The translations under genes and the position numbers were made by a program. A DNA stretch of 64,000 nucleotides from Pseudoflavonifractor sp. An44. GTDB taxonomy: Bacteria; Bacillota; Clostridia; Oscillospirales; Oscillospiraceae. The notes under the pieces were generated by a model. That model saw only the letters and a list, made by a program, of their open reading frames with translations. It made no database searches and was not told the DNA's origin. Below, piece by piece: positions 34,682-43,988 of this stretch; positions within the stretch are counted from its first letter, which is position 1, and each line of letters begins with the position of its first letter. The DNA lies in assembly GCF_002161675.1 (NCBI RefSeq), contig NZ_NFIH01000002.1:1-64000 (forward strand), read 5' to 3'.

Positions 34682-35170
34682 ATGTCTTTGAGAACCATTT
34701 TGACCCAAGGAGATCCGGCGCTGGCTAAGACTTGCCACCCGGTGGAGAAATTTGACGAGAAGCTGCACGATCTGCTGGACGATATGAAGGAGACTCTGGC
34801 CCAGGCCAACGGTGTGGGCCTGGCTGCCCCCCAGATCGGCATTCTGCGCCGAGTGGTCATCGTCATGGACGACCAGGAGAACATGGTGGAGCTGGTCAAC
34901 CCCCAGATCATTGCCTCGGATGGAGAGCAGACTGGTCTGGAGGGCTGTCTGTCTGTGCCCGGAAAGTACGGCGTGGTCACCCGTCCCGCCACCGCCACCG
35001 TGCGGGCCCAGGACCGCAACGGCAACTTCTTCGAGATGAGTGGTGAGGGCATTGTGGCCCGCTGCTTCTGCCACGAGCTGGAGCACCTGGACGGGCACCT
35101 GTTTGTGGAGCACACCGACCGGCTCTACACGGTGGACGAGTTGGATGCCATGGAGGACGAGGACGCATGA
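34682..35170 (+). CDS. def: Peptide deformylase
   Basis: A 162-residue metalloenzyme removing the formyl group from new proteins. All three motifs are present: GVGLAAPQI, EGCLSVP (Cys ligand) and FCHELEHLDG (HExxH). ATG 34682 follows AAAGGAGGACC. It overlaps fmt by 4 nt. Confidence 0.97.
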   Translation: MSLRTILTQGDPALAKTCHPVEKFDEKLHDLLDDMKETLAQANGVGLAAPQIGILRRVVIVMDDQENMVELVNPQIIASDGEQTGLEGCLSVPGKYGVVTRPATATVRAQDRNGNFFEMSGEGIVARCFCHELEHLDGHLFVEHTDRLYTVDELDAMEDEDA

Positions 35171-36096
35171 GAATCGTCTTTATGGGCACCCCGGACTTTG
35201 CCGTCCCCTCTCTGCGCCGCCTGGTGGAGGATGGCCATGAGGTGTGTGGAGTCTTCACTCAGCCGGACAAGCCCAAAAACCGCGGCATGAAGCTGCTGCC
35301 GCCTCCTGTGAAGGAGTATGCCTTGTCGGTTGGAATTCCTGTATTCCAGCCCACCACCCTGCGGGATGGAAGCGCCCTGGAGCAGCTGCGGGAGCTGGCT
35401 CCCCAGCTCATTGTGGTGGCGGCCTACGGCAAAATCCTCCCCGTGGATATTTTACAGCTGCCCCCTCTGGGGTGTATCAACGTCCACTCCTCTCTCCTCC
35501 CCAAGTACCGGGGTGCAGCCCCCATCAACTGGGCCATCCTCAACGGGGAGAGCGAGACCGGAGTGACCATCATGTATATGGCAGAGGGGCTGGACACCGG
35601 CGACATGCTGGCCAGCGCCGCCACGCCCATTGATCTCAATGAGTCCGCCCAGCAGCTCCACGACCGTCTGGCTCAGATGGGGGCAGACCTGTTGCCCCAG
35701 GTGCTGGAGCAGTTGGAGCAGGGAACGGCGGTGGCAGTACCCCAGGACGATGCCCAGTCCTGCTACGCCCCCATGCTCTCCCGGGCCCTGTCCCCCATTG
35801 ACTGGACCCATACTGCCACCCAAATCCACAACCAGGTGCGGGGCCTGACTCCCTGGCCCGCCGCCACGTCAGTGGTGGACGGCGTGCGGTGCAAGATCAT
35901 CCGCACGGCGGTGGGAACCGAGCAGACAGCCCAGGCCCCTGGCACCTGCGTCAAGGCAGACAAGCGTGGCCTGTGGGTGGCCTGTGGAGAGGGCACCGTA
36001 TTGGAAATTTTGGAGCTTCAACCCGACGGGAAGAAGGCTATGGCGGCCCATGCTTTTTTGCTGGGCCACCCCCTGAAGGAGAAGAAAGCCATCTGA
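35167..36096 (+). CDS. fmt: Methionyl-tRNA formyltransferase
   Basis: A 309-residue enzyme formylating initiator Met-tRNA. It has MRIVFMGTPDFAVPSL at the start, the catalytic INVHSSLLPKYRGAAPIN, and the C-terminal OB-like domain from about residue 205. It is co-transcribed with def, which undoes this modification after translation. Confidence 0.97.
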   Translation: MRIVFMGTPDFAVPSLRRLVEDGHEVCGVFTQPDKPKNRGMKLLPPPVKEYALSVGIPVFQPTTLRDGSALEQLRELAPQLIVVAAYGKILPVDILQLPPLGCINVHSSLLPKYRGAAPINWAILNGESETGVTIMYMAEGLDTGDMLASAATPIDLNESAQQLHDRLAQMGADLLPQVLEQLEQGTAVAVPQDDAQSCYAPMLSRALSPIDWTHTATQIHNQVRGLTPWPAATSVVDGVRCKIIRTAVGTEQTAQAPGTCVKADKRGLWVACGEGTVLEILELQPDGKKAMAAHAFLLGHPLKEKKAI

Positions 36097-36109
36097 GAGG
36101 AGTTTACCT

Positions 36110-37435
36110 ATGGGTTCTGCCAGAGAAGCGGCCATGTTGACCCTGACAGCCTGTGACAAGCAGGGGGCCTGGTCTGAGGGACATTTGAAGCGAATACTGA
36201 AAGAGAGCGCCCTGGACCGTCGGGATGCCGCCTTGGCCACCCGGCTGTGCTTTGGCGTGCTCCAAACCCGGATGACTTTGGACTGGTATCTGGAACGCCG
36301 ATGCACTGGTGGCCTGAAAAAACTGGAACCCAAGGTGCTGTCCATTCTGCGCCTCTCCCTCTATCAAATCCTGTATATGGACAAGATTCCACCCAGTGCG
36401 GCGGTAAATGAAGGGGTCCAGCTGACCAAAAAGCACTGCCGCAATCCCCGAGCGGCTGGGATGGTCAATGGTGTGCTCCGGGGTATCCTCCGGGACATGC
36501 CCTTGCCTCTTCCCAAGGGGAAGGACGAGCTGGAGACCATCGCCCTCCAGACCAGCCACCCCCGGTGGCTGGTGGAGGAGTTTGCCCAGGTGCTGGGCGT
36601 GGACGGCGTGAAGGCCTGGGCCCAGGCAGACAACTGCCAGCCCCCCACCACGGCCCAGGTGAACACGGTGGTATGCACCGTGGACCAGGCGGTGGAGGAG
36701 CTGGAGCGGGACGGGGTGGAGGTACAGCGCCACCTCTGGTTGGAAGGTTGCCTGCTCCTGAGCAGCACCGGAGATATGGAGCGGCTGAACGCCTACCAGA
36801 AGGGCTATTTCTACATCCAGGATGCGGCGGCACGCCTGGCCGTGACGGCAGCACATGTCCAGCCGGGCCAGCGGGTTTTGGACTGCTGTGCCGCTCCCGG
36901 CGGCAAGTCCTTTGCCGCTGGCGTGGACATGAACAATCAGGGGGAAATCATCTCCTGTGACATTCATCCCCACAAAATCAAGCTGCTGGAGGCGGGGGCT
37001 AGCCGTCTGGGCCTGTCCATTCTGACCGCCCAGCTGCAAAGCGCCGTCCAGCGCCGGGAGGATTGGGTGGAGCGGTTTGATACGGTGCTGGTGGATGTGC
37101 CCTGCTCGGGTCTGGGCATCATCCGCAAGAAGCCGGACATCCGCTATAAGGACCCCAAGCCTCTGGATGGGCTGCCCCAGGTGCAAAAGGGCATCGTGGA
37201 CAACTGCGCGGCCTACGTGCGCCCCGGCGGGGTGATGATCTATGCCACCTGCACCCTGCGGGAGCGGGAAAATCAGGACGTGGTGGCGTGGTTTTTGCAG
37301 CAACACCCAGAATTTACGTTGGAGGCATTTGATTTGCCCCATTTTGGGCGCCAGGAAGGCATGATGACGTTCTGGCCCCATATACATCACACAGACGGCT
37401 TTTTCGTGGCCCGTCTGCGAAAGAAGGAGGCCTGA
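36110..37435 (+). CDS. rsmB: 16S rRNA (cytosine967-C5)-methyltransferase RsmB
   Basis: A 441-residue RsmB. Residues 1-140 are a NusB-like RNA-binding domain (RDAALATRLCFGVLQTR). The methyltransferase domain has the SAM motif DCCAAPGGKSFAAG, the catalytic VPCSGLGIIRKKPDIR and the second Cys in YATCTLRERENQDV. ATG 36110. Confidence 0.95.
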   Translation: MGSAREAAMLTLTACDKQGAWSEGHLKRILKESALDRRDAALATRLCFGVLQTRMTLDWYLERRCTGGLKKLEPKVLSILRLSLYQILYMDKIPPSAAVNEGVQLTKKHCRNPRAAGMVNGVLRGILRDMPLPLPKGKDELETIALQTSHPRWLVEEFAQVLGVDGVKAWAQADNCQPPTTAQVNTVVCTVDQAVEELERDGVEVQRHLWLEGCLLLSSTGDMERLNAYQKGYFYIQDAAARLAVTAAHVQPGQRVLDCCAAPGGKSFAAGVDMNNQGEIISCDIHPHKIKLLEAGASRLGLSILTAQLQSAVQRREDWVERFDTVLVDVPCSGLGIIRKKPDIRYKDPKPLDGLPQVQKGIVDNCAAYVRPGGVMIYATCTLRERENQDVVAWFLQQHPEFTLEAFDLPHFGRQEGMMTFWPHIHHTDGFFVARLRKKEA

Positions 37436-37438
37436 GCC

Positions 37439-38491
37439 GTGATCGACATCAAATCCATGCTGCCTGACCAGCTGGGGGCGTATCTCAAGGAGTTGGGACA
37501 GCCCGCCTTTCGCTCCAAACAGATTTTCCAGTGGCTGCACCGTGGCGTGACCTCCTTTGACCAGATGACCGATCTGCCCAAGGCTCTGCGGGAGACCTTG
37601 AAGGAGCAGTGCTACATCACCGCCCCCATTGTGGAGCGCAAGCAGCAGTCCGCCTTAGACGGCACCATCAAATACCTGTGGCGGCTGCGGGACGGCAACT
37701 GCGTGGAGACGGTGCTCATGCGCTATCAGCACGGGAATACCGTGTGCGTGTCCTGTCAGGTGGGGTGCAACATGGGGTGTAAGTTCTGCGCCTCCACCCT
37801 GGGTGGAAAGGTCCGGGATTTGCAGCCCAGCGAAATTTTAGACCAGATCATTTTTACCCAGCTGGACAGCGGAGCGGAGATTTCCAACATCGTGATGATG
37901 GGAATTGGGGAGCCTCTGGACAATTTTGACAATGTAATCCAATTTTTGCACCTGGTCAACCACCCCCAGGGTGTGAACATCGGCATGCGCCACATCTCCC
38001 TGTCCACCTGTGGCCTGGTGAAGAAAATTGACAAATTGGCACAGTTGGGGTTACAATTAACTCTAAGCGTATCCCTTCACGCCCCCGATGACGAGACCCG
38101 CTCCAAGCTGATGCCGGTGAACCGGGCCGTGGGGGTGGACCTGCTGATGGACACCTGTCGGCGGTATTTCCAGCAGACGGGACGGCGTATCTCCTACGAG
38201 TACGCCATGATCGACGGCGTCAATGACGGCGACCAGCAGGCGGACCTGCTGGTGAAGCTGCTGCGGGGTCAGCCTGGACATGTGAATTTGATTCCCCTGA
38301 ACCACGTGGAGGAGTCTCCCCTCAAGCCCAGCCGCCGGGTGCGGCAATTCCAGAAACGGTTGGAATCCCAGGGCATCACAGCCACCGTACGGCGTAAGCT
38401 GGGGGGCGACATCGACGCCTCCTGTGGTCAGCTGCGCCGGAAGCACATGCAGCAAGATCAGCTCCAGCCCGGAAAGGACGAAGCCCTATGA
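37439..38491 (+). CDS. rlmN: Radical SAM rRNA/tRNA adenine-C2 methyltransferase RlmN
   Basis: A 350-residue enzyme methylating A2503 of 23S rRNA and A37 of some tRNAs. The CxxxCxxC cluster is CNMGCKFC, the GIGEPLDN motif binds SAM, and the methyl-accepting Cys is in DIDASCGQLR near the C-terminus. The start is GTG 37439, 3 nt after rsmB. It overlaps prpC by 4 nt. Confidence 0.96.
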   Translation: MIDIKSMLPDQLGAYLKELGQPAFRSKQIFQWLHRGVTSFDQMTDLPKALRETLKEQCYITAPIVERKQQSALDGTIKYLWRLRDGNCVETVLMRYQHGNTVCVSCQVGCNMGCKFCASTLGGKVRDLQPSEILDQIIFTQLDSGAEISNIVMMGIGEPLDNFDNVIQFLHLVNHPQGVNIGMRHISLSTCGLVKKIDKLAQLGLQLTLSVSLHAPDDETRSKLMPVNRAVGVDLLMDTCRRYFQQTGRRISYEYAMIDGVNDGDQQADLLVKLLRGQPGHVNLIPLNHVEESPLKPSRRVRQFQKRLESQGITATVRRKLGGDIDASCGQLRRKHMQQDQLQPGKDEAL

Positions 38492-39225
38492 ACATATTTG
38501 GAATGACGGATATCGGCTCGGTACGCAGTGAGAACCAGGACAGCTATGCCGTGCGCCAGCTCAGCGAGCAGGTGGCCATTGCGGTGGTCTGCGACGGTAT
38601 GGGCGGCGCGCGAGCGGGCAATGTGGCCAGCGCCATTGCAGTGGAGAGTTTTGCTGCGAAACTGGAGGAGCTGTGCCAGGATGGGGTCCCGGAGGGGGAG
38701 CAGGACTGTACCCAGCTGCTCCGCCAGGCCTGTGACCAGGCCAACACCCACGTCTACCAGCTCTCCCGCACCGATGAGCAGTATCGTGGGATGGGGACCA
38801 CCTTGGTGGCGGCATTGCTGCTGGACCAGGAGGCCTATGTCATCAACGTAGGGGATAGCCGCTGCTATCACATCCACGATGGAGAGATTCAGCAGGTCAG
38901 CTGTGACCACTCCCTGGTACAGATGCTGGTCTCTCGGGGGGATATCACCCCGGAGCAGGCCCGTACCCACCCCAAGAAGAACCTGATTACCCGGGCGCTG
39001 GGTGTGGACCGGGATGTGACGGCAGATTGTTACCATGTGACCTGGCGGGAGGGAGACAGCTTGCTGCTGTGCAGCGACGGCCTGTCCAACGTCCTCACCG
39101 ACCAGGTTTTGCTGGAGCAGGCTGTGGAGCAGCGCCCCCTGGAGGAGCGGTGCCGCAGTATGATGCGTATGACGTTGGAGCACGGTGCGCCGGACAATGT
39201 GACCATTGTCATGGCGCAGCGGTGA
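38488..39225 (+). CDS. prpC: PP2C-family Ser/Thr protein phosphatase
   Basis: A 245-residue phosphatase. Metal-binding motifs are SVRSENQDSYAV, VCDGMGGARAG and LCSDGLSNVLTD, with the final Asp in GAPDNVTIV. It reverses PrkC phosphorylation. It is encoded directly before prkC, the usual Firmicute pairing. Confidence 0.95.
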   Translation: MNIFGMTDIGSVRSENQDSYAVRQLSEQVAIAVVCDGMGGARAGNVASAIAVESFAAKLEELCQDGVPEGEQDCTQLLRQACDQANTHVYQLSRTDEQYRGMGTTLVAALLLDQEAYVINVGDSRCYHIHDGEIQQVSCDHSLVQMLVSRGDITPEQARTHPKKNLITRALGVDRDVTADCYHVTWREGDSLLLCSDGLSNVLTDQVLLEQAVEQRPLEERCRSMMRMTLEHGAPDNVTIVMAQR

Positions 39226-39250
39226 ACCACAACGAGGAGGAACATTTACC

Positions 39251-41269
39251 ATGGATCAATACATAGGTAAAATGCTCGACAATCGCTATGAGATTTTAGA
39301 GCGTATTGGCGTGGGTGGCATGGCCGTGGTGTATAAGGCCCGCTGCCATCGGCTCAATCGGCTGGTGGCCATCAAGATCCTAAAGCCAGAGCTGGCCAGC
39401 GACGCGGAGTTCCGCCGCCGTTTCCAGGCGGAGTCTCAGGCGGTTGCCATGCTGTCCCATGTCAATATTGTGGGTGTCTATGACGTGTGCCAGAGCGATG
39501 GGCTCAACTACATCGTCATGGAGCTCATTGACGGCATGACCTTGAAGCAATATATGCAAAAGCGCGGCACGCCCTTGAAGTGGCAGGAGGCCCTGCACTT
39601 TATCTCCCAGGTGCTGCGGGCACTGGACCATGCCCACAGCCGGGGCATCATCCACCGGGATATCAAGCCCCACAACATTCTGGTGCTGCGGGACGGGAGC
39701 ATTAAGGTGGCCGACTTTGGCATTGCCCGCCTGACGTCCTCTCAGGCCACCCTGACCCAGGAGGCCATTGGGTCGGTGCATTATATCTCCCCAGAGCAGG
39801 CCAAGGGCAGCCACATCGACGGGCGGTCGGACCTGTACTCTGTGGGTGTCATGCTCTATGAGATGCTCACCGGGCGGCTGCCCTTTGAGGGCGAGACCCC
39901 GGTGCTCATTGCCATTCAGCACATCAACTCCATTCCCATTCAGCCTCGGGAATTGAATCCTGATATCCCCGTGGGTCTGGAGGCCATCACCATGAAGGCC
40001 ATGGCCCCCAATCCCAACCAGCGCTATGCTTCCGCTCAGGATATGTTGGATGCGGTGACGGAGTTTCAGAAAAATCCCGATGCCGTTCGCTCGGACACCA
40101 TCCGTATCGACAACATCGAGGAGCCCACTCGGGTGATCCCCGTTCCCGGTGCCCGGGAGCCGGAGCAGCAGCAACCAGTCTCCGACGACACTGGAGCATT
40201 GTACGACGAGGATGACGAGTACTATGATGAGGAGGGAGAGCGGACCGAGCGCATCAAGCTGTTCGGAGGCCGAGTCAAGCTTCCGCCCATTGCGGTCGCC
40301 GTGGCGGCTATCCTTATCTTCGTAGTGGGTATTGTGATCTTCCTCTTTAATTTCATCCGAGGTGCCATCTTTGCTCCGGCCAAGGAGTACACCGTACCCA
40401 ATCTGTTGGGCTATACCCTGGAGGAGTTGGAAAAGGACCCCTCCATCCTGGGCGATTTCACCATCGAGGTGGGCGAGACGGTGTTCAACGAGGAGTATGA
40501 GAAGGACCAGATCTGTGAGCAGACCCCTGAGGCCGATGAAAAGGTCAAGGATGGCAAGTCCACCATCACCGTTACCATCAGTGGCGGAACAGAGGAACTG
40601 AAGATGATTGACGTCACGGGTTGGGAACTGGAACGGGCATTGAAGAAGCTGAAGGAGGATATGAAACTCAAAGTGGTCACAGAGGAGGAGTATTCCTCCA
40701 CCACGGAAGAGGGCTATATCATCTCCTATACCCCCAAGAAGGATACCGAGCTGGAAGAGGGGGACGAGGTGACCCTGGTGGTCAGCAAGGGCAAGGAGAA
40801 TCAAAAGGTAGCTGTGGGCGATTACGTGGGATTGAGCCTGGAGCAGGTGAAGGCCCAGCTGGAGCTGCAGGGGCTCAAGGCCAATGTGAAGGAGTATCAC
40901 AGCGACACCTATGCCGCCGGCAAGGTGATGTGGCAGAGCATTGAAAAGGAGACCATGGTGGACCCTGGCACCACCATTGACCTCCAAGTCAGCCTTGGCC
41001 CAGAGGCCACCCAGCCTCCTGTCACCAATCCCCCGGTGGTGACCACAGACGCCCCGGTGAAAAAGACCATCACTGTGGACCTCAGCGATTATACCGGTAC
41101 CATCAATTTGAAGGTAACCCTGGGCTCCACCACCGTCTTTGACGGCTCCTGGAATGCCGATGAGCAGGGCAACTTCTCCCGTGAAGTGACCCAGAGCCCT
41201 GGCACCACCAAGCGGGTGACCATTGAAATCGACGGGGTGCAAGTAGAGAGCTATAATTTGGAGTTTTAA
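39251..41269 (+). CDS. prkC: PASTA-domain Ser/Thr protein kinase PrkC
   Basis: A 672-residue membrane kinase. Kinase domain residues 8-270: GVGGMAVVYKA loop, AIKILK lysine, HRDIKPHNIL catalytic loop, ADFGIAR. An acidic juxtamembrane segment follows, then a membrane helix at about 343-370 (AVAVAAILIFVVGIVIFLF). Three PASTA repeats span about 378-590 and bind muropeptides outside the cell. After a Pro/Thr linker, a further 60-residue beta-rich tail (from KKTITVDLSDYTG) is not PASTA. In spores PrkC senses peptidoglycan to trigger germination. ATG 39251 follows GAGGAGGAAC. Confidence 0.96.
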   Translation: MDQYIGKMLDNRYEILERIGVGGMAVVYKARCHRLNRLVAIKILKPELASDAEFRRRFQAESQAVAMLSHVNIVGVYDVCQSDGLNYIVMELIDGMTLKQYMQKRGTPLKWQEALHFISQVLRALDHAHSRGIIHRDIKPHNILVLRDGSIKVADFGIARLTSSQATLTQEAIGSVHYISPEQAKGSHIDGRSDLYSVGVMLYEMLTGRLPFEGETPVLIAIQHINSIPIQPRELNPDIPVGLEAITMKAMAPNPNQRYASAQDMLDAVTEFQKNPDAVRSDTIRIDNIEEPTRVIPVPGAREPEQQQPVSDDTGALYDEDDEYYDEEGERTERIKLFGGRVKLPPIAVAVAAILIFVVGIVIFLFNFIRGAIFAPAKEYTVPNLLGYTLEELEKDPSILGDFTIEVGETVFNEEYEKDQICEQTPEADEKVKDGKSTITVTISGGTEELKMIDVTGWELERALKKLKEDMKLKVVTEEEYSSTTEEGYIISYTPKKDTELEEGDEVTLVVSKGKENQKVAVGDYVGLSLEQVKAQLELQGLKANVKEYHSDTYAAGKVMWQSIEKETMVDPGTTIDLQVSLGPEATQPPVTNPPVVTTDAPVKKTITVDLSDYTGTINLKVTLGSTTVFDGSWNADEQGNFSREVTQSPGTTKRVTIEIDGVQVESYNLEF

Positions 41270-41272
41270 CGT

Positions 41273-42151
41273 ATGACGGGTACCATCATTAAGGCCCTCA
41301 GCGGCTTCTATTATGTGGACGTGGGGGCAGAGCAAGAGCCCATCACCTGCCGGGGCCGTGGGAAACTGCGCCACCAGAAGATCACCCCGCTGGTGGGGGA
41401 CCACGTGGCCATTACGGTGACCGAGGACGGCACCGGGATGGTGGATGAGGTCCTGCCCCGCTCCAACCAGTTCCAGCGGCCTATGGTGGCCAATATGGAC
41501 CAGCTGGTGATTTTGGCCTCCGGGGCTATCCCGGTCACGGACCCATTCCTCATTGACCGGATGGTATCTCTGGCCGAGTACAAGGGGTGCCAGCCCATCA
41601 TCTGCTTTAACAAGTGCGATCTAGAGCCCGCCACTCAGCTGGTGGAGCTGTATCAGAGGGCTGGATTTCAGTCCTTTGCCATCAGCGCCCAGACGGGCGA
41701 AGGCCTGGAGCAGCTGCTGGGGGTTCTGGATGGGAAAATCTCCGCATTCACTGGAAATTCCGGTGTGGGCAAGTCCAGCGTGCTCAACGCCCTGTGCCCG
41801 CAATTCGGCTTGAAGGTGGGTCAGGTCAGCGAAAAGCTGGGCCGTGGCCGCCACACCACCCGCCACGTGGAGTTGTTTCGGGTGGGTGGAGGACTGGTGG
41901 CAGACACCCCCGGATTCTCCGCCTTCGATGTGGAACAGATGGAGCTCATCCCCAAGGAGGAGCTGGCCCACACGTTCCGGGAATTCCGCCCCTATTTGGA
42001 GCAGTGCCGCTTTGTGGGGTGTGCCCACGTCAAGGAGCGGGGCTGCGCGGTGCGGGAGGCGGTGGACAACGGTGCCATCGCTCCCAGCCGCTACCAGAGC
42101 TATGTGCGCCTGTACGATCAAGTGAAGTCCCGCCCCCAATGGGAAAAATAA
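41273..42151 (+). CDS. rsgA: Ribosome small-subunit GTPase RsgA
   Basis: A 292-residue circularly permuted GTPase aiding 30S maturation. It has an N-terminal OB domain (residues 1-70), G4-like NKCDLE before the P-loop GNSGVGKSSVLNAL, then DTPGFSAF. The C-terminal zinc knuckle has Cys in EQCRFVGCAHVKERGC. It is 3 nt after prkC. Confidence 0.95.
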   Translation: MTGTIIKALSGFYYVDVGAEQEPITCRGRGKLRHQKITPLVGDHVAITVTEDGTGMVDEVLPRSNQFQRPMVANMDQLVILASGAIPVTDPFLIDRMVSLAEYKGCQPIICFNKCDLEPATQLVELYQRAGFQSFAISAQTGEGLEQLLGVLDGKISAFTGNSGVGKSSVLNALCPQFGLKVGQVSEKLGRGRHTTRHVELFRVGGGLVADTPGFSAFDVEQMELIPKEELAHTFREFRPYLEQCRFVGCAHVKERGCAVREAVDNGAIAPSRYQSYVRLYDQVKSRPQWEK

Positions 42152-42228
42152 ATTGGATCAGGAACCAGACAGCCTCTTCTTACATATGCTGTAGTAGATT
42201 TCAGCATGGAAAGGAGAGGCTGTTGTTT

Positions 42229-42303
42229 ATGCGGATCGTAGTTGTAAAGTTTCCCAAAGCTCTGTGTGGGATTATGCGCCGGATTTTCGGCATCTCGGGT
42301 TGA
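42229..42303 (+). CDS. spoVM: SpoVM, spore coat anchoring peptide (24 residues)
   Basis: A 24-residue amphipathic peptide, MRIVVVKFPKALCGIMRRIF-GISG. It aligns with the 26-residue SpoVM of Bacillus: Lys7-x-Pro-Lys, then Gly-Ile-x-Arg, then a Gly near the end. SpoVM recognises the curved forespore membrane and holds SpoIVA there. AAGGAG lies at 42211-42216, 12 nt upstream. Context is decisive: prkC-rsgA precedes it, as in Bacillus, and sipL and spoIVA follow. A sigma-E-like CATATGCT at 42184-42191 may be its -10 box, without a clear -35. Confidence 0.88.
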   Translation: MRIVVVKFPKALCGIMRRIFGISG

Positions 42304-42366
42304 GGGAATATCCCGGCCTCCATGGTCATATAGATACCTCAGAATGTGGACAAAGGGAGGATGTCT

Positions 42367-43881
42367 ATGGATATGGAGTTACAGCCTGTGGTGCTGGAGG
42401 GATACCGCCAGGTTCTGGACACTGCGGTGACCCAGGAGGAGACGCTGGAGAGCATTGTGCCGGATACTTACCCGGACATTGCCCGCATCGTTACGGCGGT
42501 GGGGCGGGTGTATGTCCGGGACTGCGAGCCGGGAGAGGGAACGGTGCGGCTGACAGGCACCATCCAGACCACGGTGTTCTACATCCCTGAGGGGGAGCAG
42601 CTGCCCAAGACCTTGGAGGTGGCCATCCCCTTCCAGTGCTTGAAAGACCATCCATCGCTGCGCACCACCACCGTGGTGCAATCCAGCGCCACGGTCACCT
42701 TCGCGGATGCCCGGGCGATCAATCCCAGAAAAGTGGTGGCTCGGGCGGAAATTATGGTGGAGCTCACCGCCTATGAGCTGGCGGCCAAAGAGGTGAACAC
42801 CGACGTCCAGGGCGGCCCGGAGGGGAGCTTGGAGAAGCGACTTCTGCCCGCTCGGGACATTGTGATCACCGGGGTGGTGGAGAAACCTTTCCTCTTCTCC
42901 GATCTGGTGCGCATGCCCCCCTCCAAGGGAGAGGTGCAGCAGCTGCTGCTGTGCCGACCCCAGCTGGATGTGATGGAGGGAAAGCTCATCGGCCGTAAGC
43001 TGGTGGTGAAGGGCTCTGTGAAGCTGTACCTGGTATACCAGTGCGGGGACAGCGTCACTTCCACCTGTTTCGAGCTCCCCTTCTCCCAGGTGCTGGACGT
43101 GGAGCAGGAGGCGGGGGACCAGGGCTCTCAGGTGGACGTGCGCCTGAAAAGCGTGGACTGTCGCCTGCGAGAGGGAGAACTGGAGGTCACTGTGGAGGCC
43201 TGCGCCCAGGCGGTGGTGCGTATGGAGCGGGAGGTGACACTGCTCTCCGATGTGTACTCTGTGAGCTGTCGGCTGGATGCCCAACGTTCTCCCTGTCCTC
43301 TATGTACCCTGGCGGAGACAGGCGGCACCAGCCAAAGTGTCCGGCACTTCTATCAGACCTCGGTGGAGGCCAAGCAGGTGCTGGACAGCTTCGCCGTGGT
43401 CAAGGAAGTGACCCAGCGCAGCGGAGAGCACGGAAACGAGCTAGCCGCCCAGATTCAAGTACACATGCTGTATTTGGACGAGGAGGGAGAGCTGCGTGGG
43501 GCCACGGACAGTGTTCTGGTCACCTGCCCCTATCAAATCCCGGAGGGGTGCCAGCGCAAGGTCCATTGCAGAGCGGTGGGAGATTTGACTGCGGCGGCTG
43601 TCAGCGGCGGCATTGACCTGCGCTTTGAGCTGGAGTTCCGCTGGCTGACCACCAAGGAGGAGGAACTGCTGTGTGTCAGTTCTGTGGCTTCTACGGGTGC
43701 CTATGAGGGCCCGTGTAGCCGCCCCTCCCTGGTCATTCGCCGGGTGGATGCGGGAGAGCAGCTGTGGGATGTGGCCAAGGCCTGCGGTGCCACCATCCAG
43801 GATATCTGCACCGCCAATGAGCTGGCCTCTGAGACGGTGCCGGAGGGAATGATTCTGCTCATTCCCACCAAGCGAGTCTAA
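42367..43881 (+). CDS. sipL: SipL-like SpoIVA-interacting protein (DUF3794/SPOCS + LysM)
   Basis: A 504-residue protein with repeated DUF3794 (SPOCS) domains across residues 1-440 and a C-terminal LysM (VIRRVDAGEQLWDVAKACGA to GMILLIPT). In Clostridioides difficile SipL uses its LysM to bind SpoIVA and is needed for coat localisation and sporulation. ATG 42367 is 6 nt after GGGAGG. It lies between spoVM and spoIVA, and a terminator separates it from spoIVA. Confidence 0.9.
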   Translation: MDMELQPVVLEGYRQVLDTAVTQEETLESIVPDTYPDIARIVTAVGRVYVRDCEPGEGTVRLTGTIQTTVFYIPEGEQLPKTLEVAIPFQCLKDHPSLRTTTVVQSSATVTFADARAINPRKVVARAEIMVELTAYELAAKEVNTDVQGGPEGSLEKRLLPARDIVITGVVEKPFLFSDLVRMPPSKGEVQQLLLCRPQLDVMEGKLIGRKLVVKGSVKLYLVYQCGDSVTSTCFELPFSQVLDVEQEAGDQGSQVDVRLKSVDCRLREGELEVTVEACAQAVVRMEREVTLLSDVYSVSCRLDAQRSPCPLCTLAETGGTSQSVRHFYQTSVEAKQVLDSFAVVKEVTQRSGEHGNELAAQIQVHMLYLDEEGELRGATDSVLVTCPYQIPEGCQRKVHCRAVGDLTAAAVSGGIDLRFELEFRWLTTKEEELLCVSSVASTGAYEGPCSRPSLVIRRVDAGEQLWDVAKACGATIQDICTANELASETVPEGMILLIPTKRV

Positions 43882-43887
43882 CACGCC

Positions 43888-43922
43888 AAAATCGGCCGGA
43901 GGGTTTCTCCGGCCGATTTTTT
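43888..43922 (+). terminator. Terminator after sipL
   Basis: AAAATCGGCCGGAG pairs with CTCCGGCCGATTTT (14 bp, GGTTT loop), followed by more T. It makes spoIVA a separate transcription unit. Confidence 0.92.
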
Positions 43923-43928
43923 GATGTG

Positions 43929-43955
43929 GCATATTACACAGCTTATCCCCATACA
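43929..43955 (+). promoter_or_regulatory. Sigma-E-type promoter of spoIVA
   Basis: GCATATT (43929-43935), 14-bp spacer, CATACA (43950-43955). This closely fits the mother-cell sigma-E consensus (KMATATT, 14-15 bp, CATACA). It stands 34 nt before the GTG start. Confidence 0.75.
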
Positions 43956-43988
43956 CATGTAGAGAACTTGCGGTGAGGAGGAATTGCT

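Noticed and set aside
39380-41404. 674-codon minus-strand frame opposite prkC
   Set aside because: It mirrors the kinase codons; prkC motifs and PASTA repeats are decisive. The same reasoning excludes the long antisense frames opposite spoIVA, leuC, pfp and rsmB.
42304-42366. Sigma-E promoter directly before sipL
   Set aside because: A -35-like GTCATAT occurs at 42325 but no CATA-type -10 stands 14-15 bp downstream.
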